A stretch of DNA of 64,000 nucleotides from Streptomyces sp. SA15 (GTDB lineage: Bacteria > Actinomycetota > Actinomycetes > Streptomycetales > Streptomycetaceae), in NCBI RefSeq assembly GCF_002291145.1, contig NZ_NTGE01000035.1, positions 1 through 64,000 on the forward strand. The letters are read 5' to 3'. Below, piece by piece: positions 45,950 through 55,148 of this stretch. The notes under the pieces are model-generated. The model saw only the letters and a list, made by a program, of their open reading frames with translations, did not search any database and was not told the DNA's origin. Numbering within the stretch: position 1 is the stretch's first letter; each line of letters begins with the position of its first letter. The translations under genes and the position numbers were made by a program.

Positions 45950-45979
45950 CCCCCGCACAGGTAACCCCCGTACAGGCGG
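45935..45979 (+). repeat. Three 15-bp tandem repeats across the GH20 stop codon
   Basis: Units CCCCCGAACAGGTAA, CCCCCGCACAGGTAA and CCCCCGTACAGGCGG. The first contains the hexosaminidase stop codon. The rest of the ~280-base gap to the next operon shows no gene. Confidence 0.8.
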
Positions 45980-46234
45980 ACCCCGCACGGACGGGCTCCC
46001 GAACAAGCCTTGGAAAATACCCGCAAGACTCACCGAAGAGTGTCAATCGGTACGCACCGGTGAAGCCGTGCGAAAACGGACCATCTCCCTGGTGAGGTGG
46101 GCGAAAGCCTCCTAGCGGACCCCCGTCCTCGGGTCCTGCGAAGATGTGCCAGAGTTGCCACGTCCGCCCTGTCAGCACGTACCGTACGGCAACACAGGTG
46201 GGACCAGGTGGGGCAGCGGGAAGGGGCAGCCGGT

Positions 46235-47128
46235 TTGACCACGCACGCACCACAGGCGGCGCAGACCGTCACGCTGCCCACGACTCTGGACGAGGCCGTG
46301 GCGGCCCTGGCCGCCATGCCCGCCGCCGTGCCCGTCGCGGGCGGCACCGACCTGATGACCTCCGTCAACTCGGGGCAGCTCAGGCCCGCCGCCCTGGTCG
46401 GCCTGGGCCGGATCAGCGAGATCCGCGGCTGGCAGTACCTGGACGGCCACGCCCTGCTCGGCGCGGGCCTCACCCACGCGCGGATGGGCCGCCCCGACTT
46501 CGCCGCCCTGATCCCGGCGCTCGCCGCAGCCGCGCGCGCCGCCGGCCCGCCGCAGATCCGCAACGCCGGCACCCTGGGCGGCAACATCGCCTCGGCGGCC
46601 CCCACAGGGGACGCCCTTCCGGTGCTGGCCGCCCTGGAGGCGACACTGATCATCGCCGGGCCGGGCGGAGCCCGCCGGGAGATCCCGGTGTCGCACCTGC
46701 TGGCCGGCATGGAGATGCTGCGCGCCGGCGAACTCATCGGCTACGTGCGCGTGCCGCTGCTGCACGCGCCGCAGGTCTTCCTCAAGGCGACCGGCCGCAC
46801 CGGCCCGGGCCGCGCGGTCGCGTCCGTCGCGCTGGTCCTCGACCCCGCCCGGCGCGGAGTCAGGTGCGCCGTCGGTGCCATAGCGCCGATGGCGCTCAGG
46901 CCCCTGGAGGCCGAGCAGTGGGTCGCCCGGCTGATCGACTGGGACAACAACCGCGCGATCGTCCCGGAGGCGCTGAGCGCCTTCGGGGAGTACGTCGCCG
47001 CGGCCTGCATCCCCGATCCGGTCCCGGCCGAGGACGGCTCCGTGGAGCAGCTTCCGCCCGCCGTACTGCACCTGCGGCGCACCGTCGCCGCGCTGGCCCG
47101 ACGAGCACTGGGGAGGGCACTGTCGTGA
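46235..47128 (+). CDS. Molybdoenzyme FAD-binding subunit (XdhB/CoxM type)
   Basis: 297 residues from TTG 46235, with AAGGGG upstream; a GTG at 46208 in frame is possible. FAD motifs VAGGTDLM and IRNAGTLGGNI are intact. It passes electrons from the Fe-S subunit to FAD and on to NAD or oxygen. Its stop overlaps the next start. Confidence 0.85.
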   Translation: MTTHAPQAAQTVTLPTTLDEAVAALAAMPAAVPVAGGTDLMTSVNSGQLRPAALVGLGRISEIRGWQYLDGHALLGAGLTHARMGRPDFAALIPALAAAARAAGPPQIRNAGTLGGNIASAAPTGDALPVLAALEATLIIAGPGGARREIPVSHLLAGMEMLRAGELIGYVRVPLLHAPQVFLKATGRTGPGRAVASVALVLDPARRGVRCAVGAIAPMALRPLEAEQWVARLIDWDNNRAIVPEALSAFGEYVAAACIPDPVPAEDGSVEQLPPAVLHLRRTVAALARRALGRALS

Positions 47129-48975
47129 CCGACGACCAGCACGGAGAGGGCAGGCCCCAGAGCGGGGGCCGCTGGGACCCGCTGCCCCAGGGCGACTACG
47201 ACGACGGCGCCACCGCCTTCGTGAAACTCCCCGAAGGGGGCGTCGACGCCCTCCTGGCCTCCTCCGACAGTCCGCTCGCCGCGCCCGGCCACGGCTATGT
47301 GCCGCCGCGGATAACGGCGACACCGGACACCGGCGCGGACACCGACCCGGCGGCAACCGGCTCCTGGGGCACGCCCGCCGCGCCCGCCGACGGCGTCCAC
47401 TGGCCCGACCCGAACGCCCTGCCCCCGGAGGCCGGGGACACCCGGGACGACCGGTTCACATACCGTCCGGGCGCCACCGGGCAGTGGAACTTCGAGGAGA
47501 ACACGGCGGCGGAGGCGGCGGCCCCGGCGCCAGGTCACGACGTGACCGGGCAGTGGTCGATCCCCGTCGCCGGCGGCGACCTTCCGGACGAATCGGGAGA
47601 GTTCACGACGTCGTCCCTGGTCGAGCAGTGGGGTGGCGGAACCCCACCGGCCACCCTCCCCGGCGGCGCGGCCGCCCCCTGGGCCACGGAGGCCGCGGGA
47701 CAGCCGTGGGGGCAACCGGCACCGGAGCCGACGGCGCCCGAGCAGCCCGAGCCGCACGCGCAGGGGCGGCACGCGCCGCAGTCGTACCCGCCGGCCGAGC
47801 CGGGCCAGGCCGGACCGGAACCCGACCGGCCGCACTCGCACGTCCCTGAGCAGTCGCCGGCTCCCGCCGAGCGGGCCGCTGATCGGTACGAGGAAGCGCC
47901 GCCTGCCGAGTCGTACGCCGAAGTGCCCGATGACTCGTACGTGGAAGCGCCTGACGACTCGTATGTGGAAGCGCCTGCCGAGTCGTACGCGGAAGCGCCC
48001 GATGACTCGTACGCCGAAGCGCCCGATGACTCGTACGCCGAAGCGCCTGATGACTCGTACGCGGCGACACCCGCCGAGCCCTACGCGGAAACGCCCGCCG
48101 AACCCGCCGAACCCGCCGTAGCCGCTGCACAGCCCGCTCACGGGCCCGATGAGGCCCCCGAGGCCTTCGATGCGCCCGAGGACGCCCCAGGCGCCACAGA
48201 GGCCGCAGAAGCCGTCGGAGAGGCCGCGGAGCGTCCCGGCGAGCCCGCCGGGGACGGGACGCCCGCGCCGAAGCCCGCCGAGGAGTCCACTGCCTCCGAC
48301 GCTCCGGCCGACGAGTCGGCACCCCCGCGCCCCGGCGAGGAACACCCCCTCGCTTCCTACGTCCTGCGCGTCAACGGCGTGGACCGCCCCGTCACCGACG
48401 CCTGGATCGGCGAGTCGCTGCTCTACGTGCTGCGCGAACGGCTCGGTCTCGCGGGCGCCAAGGACGGCTGCTCGCAGGGCGAGTGCGGGGCCTGCAACGT
48501 CCAGGTCGACGGGCGGCTCGTCGCGTCATGCCTGGTGCCGGCCGTGACCGCGGCCGGCAGCGAGGTCCGTACGGTCGAGGGCCTGGCCGTCGACGGGCAG
48601 CCCTCGGACGTGCAGCGTGCCCTCGCGCGGTGCGGCGCGGTGCAGTGCGGGTTCTGTGTGCCGGGCATGGCGATGACCGTGCACGACCTGCTCGAGGGCA
48701 ACCCGGCGCCGACCGAGAGGGAGACCCGCCAGGCGCTGTGCGGCAACCTCTGCCGCTGCTCCGGCTACCGGGGCGTCGTCGACGCCGTCCAGGAGGTCGT
48801 CGCGGAGCGCGAGTCGCACAACGCCGCCCCCGACGCCGAACAGGACGGCGACGAGCCACGTATCCCTCACCAGGCGGGCCCGGGAGCCGGCGGGGTGAAC
48901 CCGTCGGCGTTCGAGGCCTCGGGCCCGCCGGGCCCGCATGACCAGCCGTACGGACAGGACGGAGGCCAGGCGTGA
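47125..48975 (+). CDS. Molybdoenzyme [2Fe-2S] subunit with ~410-residue disordered N-terminal extension
   Basis: 616 residues from GTG 47125. The C-terminal ~190 residues are a normal CoxS/XdhC-type subunit: plant-type cluster CSQGECGAC...C and second cluster CGFC...CGNLCRC. Typical subunits are ~160-180 residues. Here residues 1-410 are acidic, Pro/Ala/Glu-rich and repetitive, with TGQW motifs and eight or more copies of an eight-residue EAPDDSYA-like unit. It continues in frame between two overlapping genes, so it is a real fusion. The extension could anchor or cluster the enzyme; nothing shows how. Confidence 0.85.
   Translation: MTDDQHGEGRPQSGGRWDPLPQGDYDDGATAFVKLPEGGVDALLASSDSPLAAPGHGYVPPRITATPDTGADTDPAATGSWGTPAAPADGVHWPDPNALPPEAGDTRDDRFTYRPGATGQWNFEENTAAEAAAPAPGHDVTGQWSIPVAGGDLPDESGEFTTSSLVEQWGGGTPPATLPGGAAAPWATEAAGQPWGQPAPEPTAPEQPEPHAQGRHAPQSYPPAEPGQAGPEPDRPHSHVPEQSPAPAERAADRYEEAPPAESYAEVPDDSYVEAPDDSYVEAPAESYAEAPDDSYAEAPDDSYAEAPDDSYAATPAEPYAETPAEPAEPAVAAAQPAHGPDEAPEAFDAPEDAPGATEAAEAVGEAAERPGEPAGDGTPAPKPAEESTASDAPADESAPPRPGEEHPLASYVLRVNGVDRPVTDAWIGESLLYVLRERLGLAGAKDGCSQGECGACNVQVDGRLVASCLVPAVTAAGSEVRTVEGLAVDGQPSDVQRALARCGAVQCGFCVPGMAMTVHDLLEGNPAPTERETRQALCGNLCRCSGYRGVVDAVQEVVAERESHNAAPDAEQDGDEPRIPHQAGPGAGGVNPSAFEASGPPGPHDQPYGQDGGQA
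47905..48105 (+). repeat. 24-base coding repeats in the Fe-S subunit gene
   Basis: Units of the form GAAGCGCCCGATGACTCGTA, extended to 24 bases, encode EAPDDSYA / EAPAESYA octapeptides. Near-identical DNA in neighbouring units suggests recent expansion. Confidence 0.8.
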
Positions 48976-51284
48976 GCAACGATGCCGCCACCGCGACCAC
49001 CCCCACCGCGGAGGCAGCCCCCGCCCCCGAGCCGATCCCGCACGGCCTCGGCGCGTCCCTGCCGCCCGCCGACGCCCGCGCGAAGACCGAGGGCACCTTC
49101 CCGTACGCCGCCGACCTGTGGGCCGAAGGCCTGCTGTGGGCGGCCGTACTGCGCTCCCCGCACGCGCACGCGCGCATCGTCTCCATCGACACCACCCACG
49201 CGCGCGAGATGCCCGGCGTACGGGCCGTCGTCACCCAGGAGGACGTCCCCGGCAGCCCGCTGCACGGCCGCGGCAAGGCCGACCGCCCGCTGTTCGCCTC
49301 CGAGGTCGTCCGCCACCACGGCGAGCCCATCGCGGCCGTCGCCGCCGACCACCCCGACACCGCGCGCATGGCCGCCGCCGCCGTCATCGTCGAGTACGAA
49401 GTACTCGACCCGGTGACCGACCCGGAGCAGGCCTTCGAAGCGGAGCCGCTGCACCCCGACGGCAACCTGATCCGGCACATCCCGCTGCGCCACGGCGACG
49501 CCGACGCGGCCGGCGAGGTCGTCGTCGAGGGCCTGTACCGCATCGGCCGCCAGGACCCCGCCCCCATCGGCGCCGAGGCCGGCCTCGCCGTGCCGCGTCC
49601 CGACGGCGGCGTCGAGCTGTACGTGGCCTCCACGGACCCGCACACCGACCGAGACTCGGCCGCCGCCAGCTACGGCTTGGAGCCCGAGCGCGTGAAGGTC
49701 GTCGTCACCGGCGTCCCCGGCGCCACGGCCGACCGCGAGGACCAGAGCTTCCAGCTCCCGCTCGGCCTGCTGGCGTTGAAGACCGGCTGCCCGGTCAAGC
49801 TCACCGCGACGCGCGAAGAGTCCTTCCTCGGCCACACCCACAGGCATCCGACTCTGTTGAGATACCGCCACCACGCGGACTCCGACGGCAAACTGGTGAA
49901 GGTGGAGGCGCAGATCCTGCTGGATGCGGGCGCCTACGCCGACACCTCCTCCGACGCGCTGGCCGCCGCGGTGGCGTTCGCCTGTGGTCCGTACGTCGTC
50001 CCGAACGCCTTCATCGAGGGCTGGGCCGTCCGCACCAACAACCCGCCCTCCGGCCATGTACGCGGCGAGGGCGCGATGCAGGTGTGCGCCGCCTACGAGG
50101 CGCAGATGGACAAGCTGGCCAAGAAGCTGGGCATCGACCCGGCGGAACTGCGCCTGCGGAATGTGATGGCCACGGGGGACGTGCTCCCGACGGGCCAGAC
50201 GGTGACGTGCCCGGCACCGGTCGCGGAACTCCTCCAGGCCGTACGGGACTTCCCGCTGCCTGCTTTGCCGAAGGACACCCCCGAGGACGAGTGGCTGCTG
50301 CCCGGCGGCCCCGAGGGCGCGGGCGAACCGGGCGCGGTGCGCCGAGGCGTCGGCTACGGCCTGGGCATGGTGCACATGCTGGGCGCGGAGGGCGCGGACG
50401 AGGTCTCCACGGCGACGGTACGGGTCCAGGACGGCGTGGCGACGGTGCTGTGCGCGGCGGTGGAGTCCGGCCAGGGTTTCACCACGCTGGCCCGCCAGAT
50501 CGTCCAGGAGACGCTCGGCATCGACGAGGTGCACGTGGCCCCGGTCGACACCGACCAGCCGCCGGCCGGCGCGGGCTGCCGCGGCCGCCACACCTGGGTG
50601 TCGGGCGGCGCGGTGGAACGGGCGGCCAAGATGGTCCGCACGCAGCTCTTGCAGCCCCTGGCGCACAAGTTCGGCATGTCCACGGAACTGCTGCAGATCA
50701 CCGACGGCAAGATCACGTCGTACGACGGAGTGCTGTCGACCACCGTCACCGAGGCCATGGACGGCAAGGAGCTGTGGGCGACGGCCCAGTGCCGTCCGCA
50801 CCCGACGGAGCCGCTGAACGAGGCAGGCCAGGGCGATGCCTTCGTGGGCCTCGCCTTCTGTGCGATCCGCGCGGTGGTGGACGTCGACATCGAGCTGGGT
50901 TCGGTGCGCGTGGTGGAACTGGCGCTCGCCCAGGACGTCGGCCGCGTGCTGAACCCGGCCCAGCTGACGGCACGCATCGAGGGGGGCGTCACCCAGGGCG
51001 TGGGCATAGCGCTGACGGAGAACCTGCGCTCCGCGCGCGGGGTGATCCGCCACCCGGACCTGACGGGTTACGCACTGCCGACGGCCCTGGACGCGCCGGA
51101 CATCCGGATCGTGAAGCTGGTCGAGGAACGGGACGTGGTGGCGCCCTTCGGGGCGAAGGCGGTGAGCGCGGTGCCGGTGGTGACGTCTCCGGCGGCGATC
51201 GCCTCGGCGGTCCGGGCCGCGACGGGCCGCCCGGTGAACCGGTTGCCGATCCGGCCGCAGGCGGCGGTGGTCACGGCGCAGTGA
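48972..51284 (+). CDS. Molybdoenzyme large subunit (XdhA/CoxL type) lacking the usual catalytic Glu
   Basis: 770 residues from GTG 48972 (GTGA overlap). Xanthine-dehydrogenase-type aldehyde oxidase and molybdopterin domains are complete (KTEGTFPYAADL, RSPHAHARIVSID, RGEGAMQVCAAYEAQMD, GAGCRGRHTWVSGGAVERAA). At the place where the family has GxKGVGE with the catalytic Glu, this protein reads GAKAVSAVPVV, with no acidic residue. It could be a different substrate class or use another base. The three subunit genes form one operon. Confidence 0.85.
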   Translation: MSNDAATATTPTAEAAPAPEPIPHGLGASLPPADARAKTEGTFPYAADLWAEGLLWAAVLRSPHAHARIVSIDTTHAREMPGVRAVVTQEDVPGSPLHGRGKADRPLFASEVVRHHGEPIAAVAADHPDTARMAAAAVIVEYEVLDPVTDPEQAFEAEPLHPDGNLIRHIPLRHGDADAAGEVVVEGLYRIGRQDPAPIGAEAGLAVPRPDGGVELYVASTDPHTDRDSAAASYGLEPERVKVVVTGVPGATADREDQSFQLPLGLLALKTGCPVKLTATREESFLGHTHRHPTLLRYRHHADSDGKLVKVEAQILLDAGAYADTSSDALAAAVAFACGPYVVPNAFIEGWAVRTNNPPSGHVRGEGAMQVCAAYEAQMDKLAKKLGIDPAELRLRNVMATGDVLPTGQTVTCPAPVAELLQAVRDFPLPALPKDTPEDEWLLPGGPEGAGEPGAVRRGVGYGLGMVHMLGAEGADEVSTATVRVQDGVATVLCAAVESGQGFTTLARQIVQETLGIDEVHVAPVDTDQPPAGAGCRGRHTWVSGGAVERAAKMVRTQLLQPLAHKFGMSTELLQITDGKITSYDGVLSTTVTEAMDGKELWATAQCRPHPTEPLNEAGQGDAFVGLAFCAIRAVVDVDIELGSVRVVELALAQDVGRVLNPAQLTARIEGGVTQGVGIALTENLRSARGVIRHPDLTGYALPTALDAPDIRIVKLVEERDVVAPFGAKAVSAVPVVTSPAAIASAVRAATGRPVNRLPIRPQAAVVTAQ

Positions 51285-51329
51285 GCGCGTGTTTGTCTTT
51301 GACGGACCGGGGCTGATGGACGGGGTCTG

Positions 51330-51863
51330 ATGGACGGGGTCGTCCTCGTGACCGGCGTGATGGCGGCCGGGAAGTCGACGGTGGCGCAGGCGCTGGCGGA
51401 GCAGTTGCCTAGGGCGGCGCATGTCCGGGGGGATGTCTTCCGGCGGATGATCGTGTCCGGGCGCGAGGAGTACCTGCCCGGCGCTGAGCCCGGTGGCGAG
51501 GCAGAGACCCAACTCCGGCTGCGATACCAGCTGTCGGCGGCGACGGCGGACGCGTACGCGCAGGCGGGGTTCACCGCGGTCGTCCAGGACGTGGTGCTGG
51601 GCGACGAGCTGGCGGCGTACGTCGACCTGGTCCGCACGCGCCCGCTCTACCTCGTCGTGTTGGCGCCGAGCCCGAAGACCGTGGCCGCCCGCGAGGCCGC
51701 GCGGACGAAGACGGGCTACGGGGCCTGGACGGTGGAGGACCTGGACGCGGACCTGCGGGCCGCGACCCCGCGCATCGGGCTGTGGCTGGACAACTCCGAG
51801 CTGACGGTGGCGGAAACGGTGGACGCGATCGTGGCGGGACGGGAACGGGCCCGGGTGTTCTGA
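51330..51863 (+). CDS. P-loop kinase / nucleotide-binding protein
   Basis: 177 residues from ATG 51330. Walker A is GVMAAGKST (about 9-17), then RGDVFRRM and a hydrophobic YLVVLAPS strand, as in AAA_33/zeta-type small-molecule kinases. No export signal. TGATGGACGGGGTC occurs twice in tandem at the start, so ATG 51316 belongs to a dead four-codon frame. Substrate unknown. Confidence 0.75.
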   Translation: MDGVVLVTGVMAAGKSTVAQALAEQLPRAAHVRGDVFRRMIVSGREEYLPGAEPGGEAETQLRLRYQLSAATADAYAQAGFTAVVQDVVLGDELAAYVDLVRTRPLYLVVLAPSPKTVAAREAARTKTGYGAWTVEDLDADLRAATPRIGLWLDNSELTVAETVDAIVAGRERARVF

Positions 51864-52001
51864 GCGTCTCCTGGTCCGGGGGCGTTGTCAGTGCCGGCGC
51901 GTAGTGTTCTGGGCAGTGGGGGACGGCTGCTGGATCAGGTCGTTTGTCGGCCGGACGTGCCCTGCGCGGGGACTGTGAGAGAAGCACATTCGGGGGAGCC
52001 C

Positions 52002-53162
52002 ATGAGCACGACCTACGCCGACACCACGGCGATCACCTTTACCGAGGACATCCTCGATCCATACGTCACCCATGCGCCGACGCGCCGCTGGCTCACCGGC
52101 CCCGGACTCTCCGGCGACAGCGCCCTGTTCACCTTCGCGGAACTGCGCCGGGAGGGCCTGCGGACGGTGGCGGACTCGACGGGCGACCCGGACCGCCTGA
52201 CTGCGGCACTGCACGACCAACTGGTGATCGGCGGTCTGGCGGACCTGGACGGACTGGAGAGGGAGACGATCCTCCTCGACGGTGCGACGGGCGAGCTCTC
52301 GACGACGTACTTCTTCCACGACCGCCCGGACCTCGTGACCCGCGCCCCGCTGGCGCCGTCGCTGCACACGCTGGTGCGCTTCGCGACGGCGACGGACGAG
52401 CTGACGGATCTACGCGGCCAGTTCGCGTCCTACGTCGGCCGTTTCGGCCCGACGACGGTGGAGGAGGCGACACGGCAGCTCCTGGCCGTGTTCGAGGAGG
52501 GCATGGGTGGCGCCGAGGTCCCGACATTCTGGAAGATCGCGGCCCTGATCCGCCCGCTGGCCCTGGTCGCGGCCCCGGGCACGGAATCCGGACTTACCCT
52601 GGACCTCCCGCCCCGCCTCCTGGACCAGGAGTTCGGCCGGGGCAAGGTGATGCGCTTCGAGGACATCGACTTCCCCGCGACGCTCACGCACGAGCCGACC
52701 CGCCGCTTCCTGAGCGAGACGGGCCTGCCCGAGGACGGAATCCTCTTCTCCCTGGACACGGACGTCCCCCTCCTGACCCTCACCGAGAGCTACACCGACG
52801 CCCGGGCACAGGACATCCCGGCCCACGCCGACCGTCTCATCCGCCTCGGTTACCTGATCGAGGACAACAGCCTGGTGATCGACGGCACCACGGGCGAGAT
52901 CCTGAACTGGAACGAGCCCGAGGCCACGCTGCACCCCCTGAACACAGACATCTCCACGCTGGCCTTCACCCTCTGGCTCCTGCACCGCGAGAGAACGATC
53001 GACGACTCCCTGGCCCACGAACTGACCCACAACCTCTACGCCCAGGTGGCCAAGACGCTGATCCAGGTCCTTTCGAAGATCGACCCGACGGGGACCGGGG
53101 CCGGAACCGACCGGCACTACTGGACGGGGCGATTCCGGGACGAGGCAGGCGGGGTGCTCTGA
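52002..53162 (+). CDS. Tandem SUKH-4 family immunity-type protein
   Basis: 386 residues from ATG 52002 after GGGGGAG. Two homologous halves each begin with the same motif: VTHAPTRRWLTGPGLSGD (about 22) and LTHEPTRRFLSETGLPED (about 228), followed by LFTF/LFSL strands, the SUKH-4 pattern. Acidic and cytosolic. SUKH proteins neutralise polymorphic toxins, but no toxin gene is adjacent, so it may be an orphan immunity protein. Confidence 0.7.
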   Translation: MSTTYADTTAITFTEDILDPYVTHAPTRRWLTGPGLSGDSALFTFAELRREGLRTVADSTGDPDRLTAALHDQLVIGGLADLDGLERETILLDGATGELSTTYFFHDRPDLVTRAPLAPSLHTLVRFATATDELTDLRGQFASYVGRFGPTTVEEATRQLLAVFEEGMGGAEVPTFWKIAALIRPLALVAAPGTESGLTLDLPPRLLDQEFGRGKVMRFEDIDFPATLTHEPTRRFLSETGLPEDGILFSLDTDVPLLTLTESYTDARAQDIPAHADRLIRLGYLIEDNSLVIDGTTGEILNWNEPEATLHPLNTDISTLAFTLWLLHRERTIDDSLAHELTHNLYAQVAKTLIQVLSKIDPTGTGAGTDRHYWTGRFRDEAGGVL

Positions 53163-53201
53163 CGCCTCGCCGACGCCTCGCCCCGAGCGAAGTTGGATGA
53201 A

Positions 53202-53621
53202 TCAGCGAGACGGTGTCGGCGACCAGACCCCGGCAGCGGTCCCGTCGCGGACGTGCTTCTCGTAGGCGACGACCTTGCTGTGGATGACCTTCAGGTCCGC
53301 GTTCAAGTCGGAGATCTTGGCCCGCACGGCCTGTTCGTGCTCCCGTAGCAGCGCGAGACGTTCCGCTTCGTTGCCCGGGCCCGACCGGACGAGCCGGGCG
53401 AACTCCTTCAGCATGGCGATAGGCATGCCCGAGTCGCGGAGCCGGTTGCACAGCAGCAGCCAATCCACGTCTGCGAGTTCGTAGACCCGCTGCCCGCCGC
53501 TGGAACGGGGGATCGGGCGGAGGAAGAGGCCCTCGCGTTCGAAGAACCGCAGAGCGTGCACGCTCAATCCCGTCGCTTCGGCGACGTCCCCGATCGACAG
53601 ATCACCCTCATGCCGGCTCAT
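53202..53621 (-). CDS. MerR-family regulator
   Basis: 139 residues. The N-terminal MerR helix (SIGDVAEATGLSVHALRFFEREGL) is followed by a dimerising coiled coil without metal-binding cysteines. Divergent from an SDR gene with a MerR-type promoter between them. Confidence 0.88.
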   Translation of the reverse strand: MSRHEGDLSIGDVAEATGLSVHALRFFEREGLFLRPIPRSSGGQRVYELADVDWLLLCNRLRDSGMPIAMLKEFARLVRSGPGNEAERLALLREHEQAVRAKISDLNADLKVIHSKVVAYEKHVRDGTAAGVWSPTPSR

Positions 53622-53636
53622 GCCACCGACAATACC

Positions 53637-53667
53637 TTGACCTAGAGCACAGTCTAGAATCTAGCGT
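53637..53667 (+). promoter_or_regulatory. MerR-type promoter with 19-bp spacer and CTAGA/TCTAG operator
   Basis: -35 TTGACC (53637-53642) and -10 TAGCGT (53662-53667) are 19 bases apart, the long spacer that MerR activators correct. The dyad CTAGA-n6-TCTAG (53642-53657) lies in the spacer. The -10 ends seven bases before ATG 53675, so the SDR message should be leaderless. Confidence 0.7.
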
Positions 53668-53674
53668 CGCGGGC

Positions 53675-54637
53675 ATGACGACGCAGCAACAGCAGCAACA
53701 CAAGTCCGGCACTGGATTGGGCGCCCACAGCACGGCGGACGACGTCCTCGCCGGGATCGACCTGTCCCGCAGCACCGCCCTGGTCACCGGCGGCTACTCC
53801 GGCCTCGGACTTCAGACCACGCTCGCCCTCACCCGGGCGGGAGCGCACGTCATCGTCCCCGCGCGCAGGCCCGCCGCAGCGGAAGAGGCCCTGCGGGGCG
53901 TCCCCCGGGCGGAGGTGCACGACCTCGACCTGGCGGACCTGGACAGCGTCCTGGCGTTCTCAGCCGACTTCCTGGACACTGGCCGCACCCTCGACCTCAT
54001 CATCAATGGCGCGGGCATCATGGCATGTCCGGAGACACGCGTAGGCCCGGGCTGGGAGGCGCACTTCGCGATCAATCACCTCGGCCACTTCGCTCTCATC
54101 AACCATCTCCGCCCGGCACTGAGCGAAGGGGCACGGGTGGTTTCGGTGTCCTCGTCCGGGCACTTCCTCTCCGACGTGCGCTGGAACGACCTCCACTTCC
54201 GCGACGGCTACGACCGGTGGCTGGCCTACGCGCAGTCCAAGACCGCGAACGCCCTCTTCGCCGTACACCTCGACACGCTCGGCGCCGCCGGCGGACTGCA
54301 CGCCTTCGCGGTCCACCCGGGCAGCATCCTGACCCCACTGCAACGGCACATCCCCCGCGACGAACAGATGGCCCAGGGCTGGATCACCCCGGACGGCACA
54401 CCGGCAGCCGGTTTCAAGACGCCGGCGCAGGGCGCGGCGACGGCGGTATGGGCAGCGACCTCACCACTGCTCGACGGCCACGGTGGTGCGTACTGCCAGG
54501 ACTGCGACATCGCGGAACCCGCCCACACCGACGACATGCTCATCGGCGGGGTGAAACCCTGGGCCGTCGACCCCGAGGCGGCGTCCCGGCTGTGGCAACT
54601 TTCCAGCGAACTCACCGGGCTGGATTTGTTCACCTGA
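53675..54637 (+). CDS. SDR-family oxidoreductase
   Basis: 320 residues. Cofactor loop TGGYSGLG (about 38-45), NGAG motif, catalytic Ser in VSVSSSGHF and Tyr185-xxx-Lys189 (YAQSK). A short poly-Gln start. Resembles retinol-dehydrogenase/WWOX-type SDRs. Probably induced through the divergent MerR protein. Confidence 0.88.
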   Translation: MTTQQQQQHKSGTGLGAHSTADDVLAGIDLSRSTALVTGGYSGLGLQTTLALTRAGAHVIVPARRPAAAEEALRGVPRAEVHDLDLADLDSVLAFSADFLDTGRTLDLIINGAGIMACPETRVGPGWEAHFAINHLGHFALINHLRPALSEGARVVSVSSSGHFLSDVRWNDLHFRDGYDRWLAYAQSKTANALFAVHLDTLGAAGGLHAFAVHPGSILTPLQRHIPRDEQMAQGWITPDGTPAAGFKTPAQGAATAVWAATSPLLDGHGGAYCQDCDIAEPAHTDDMLIGGVKPWAVDPEAASRLWQLSSELTGLDLFT

Positions 54638-54731
54638 CGGCGGTCATCCCGTCAACGATCTTCAAGCCGATGAGGGCAGAGGCGATCCCTGCGTGGCTCG
54701 CTCGCCTGTCCGGCAAGGCCAAGGCAATTGA

Positions 54732-54776
54732 GCCGTGGCGGGAATCGAACCCGCGTAACTCGCTTTGCAGGTTTGT
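54732..54776 (-). repeat. Integration site copy A (tRNA 3' half)
   Basis: 45 bases identical to 61940-61984. On the minus strand they read from the anticodon loop CTGCAAA through the T-arm GCGGGTTCGATTCCCGC to CACGGC. The 5' half of the tRNA is absent. Loop CTGCAAA would be a GCA (Cys) anticodon. Related arm DNA follows to GAACGAGACGGAAACTGAGA (54886-54905 and on), also present after copy B. The 511-base gap 54638-55148 holds no gene. Confidence 0.75.
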
Positions 54777-55148
54777 CCTGGCTGGTCAGAGCGGGATCCG
54801 GACGTGTTCGTGCGCGTTCAATGCCGTACGGACGCTGTGCCCGGTGAGGCAGCATGAACGGGCCCGGACGGCCGCGTACGACTATGAACGAGACGGAAAC
54901 TGAGACGGGGCCAGGGCCGCTGACCTGGACGGTGTCTCACTGAGGGGCCTTGAAACGAGCTATGCGCTGCACGGTCGCCGCGCGTCGGCGTGCTTCGGGC
55001 ACCAGCGGTAGTAGCTGTCATCGAAGTTACGGCTGTGCGTTGCCCGGCCGTGCTGGGGCCGCCATCCACGCCAGTGGCGGGTGTTGCAGCGATTGCACAG
55101 CGGCGCTTCTCCGAACTAGGTGTTTGTCTGGCGGCCCTCCGCCATCCT

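Noticed and set aside
48867..51512. An 881-codon minus-strand frame over the molybdoenzyme large subunit
   Set aside because: Shadow of a gene with clear molybdopterin-domain motifs.
54732..54776. A complete tRNA gene at att copy A
   Set aside because: Only the sequence from the anticodon loop to the 3' end is present; no 5' D-arm or acceptor strand matches.
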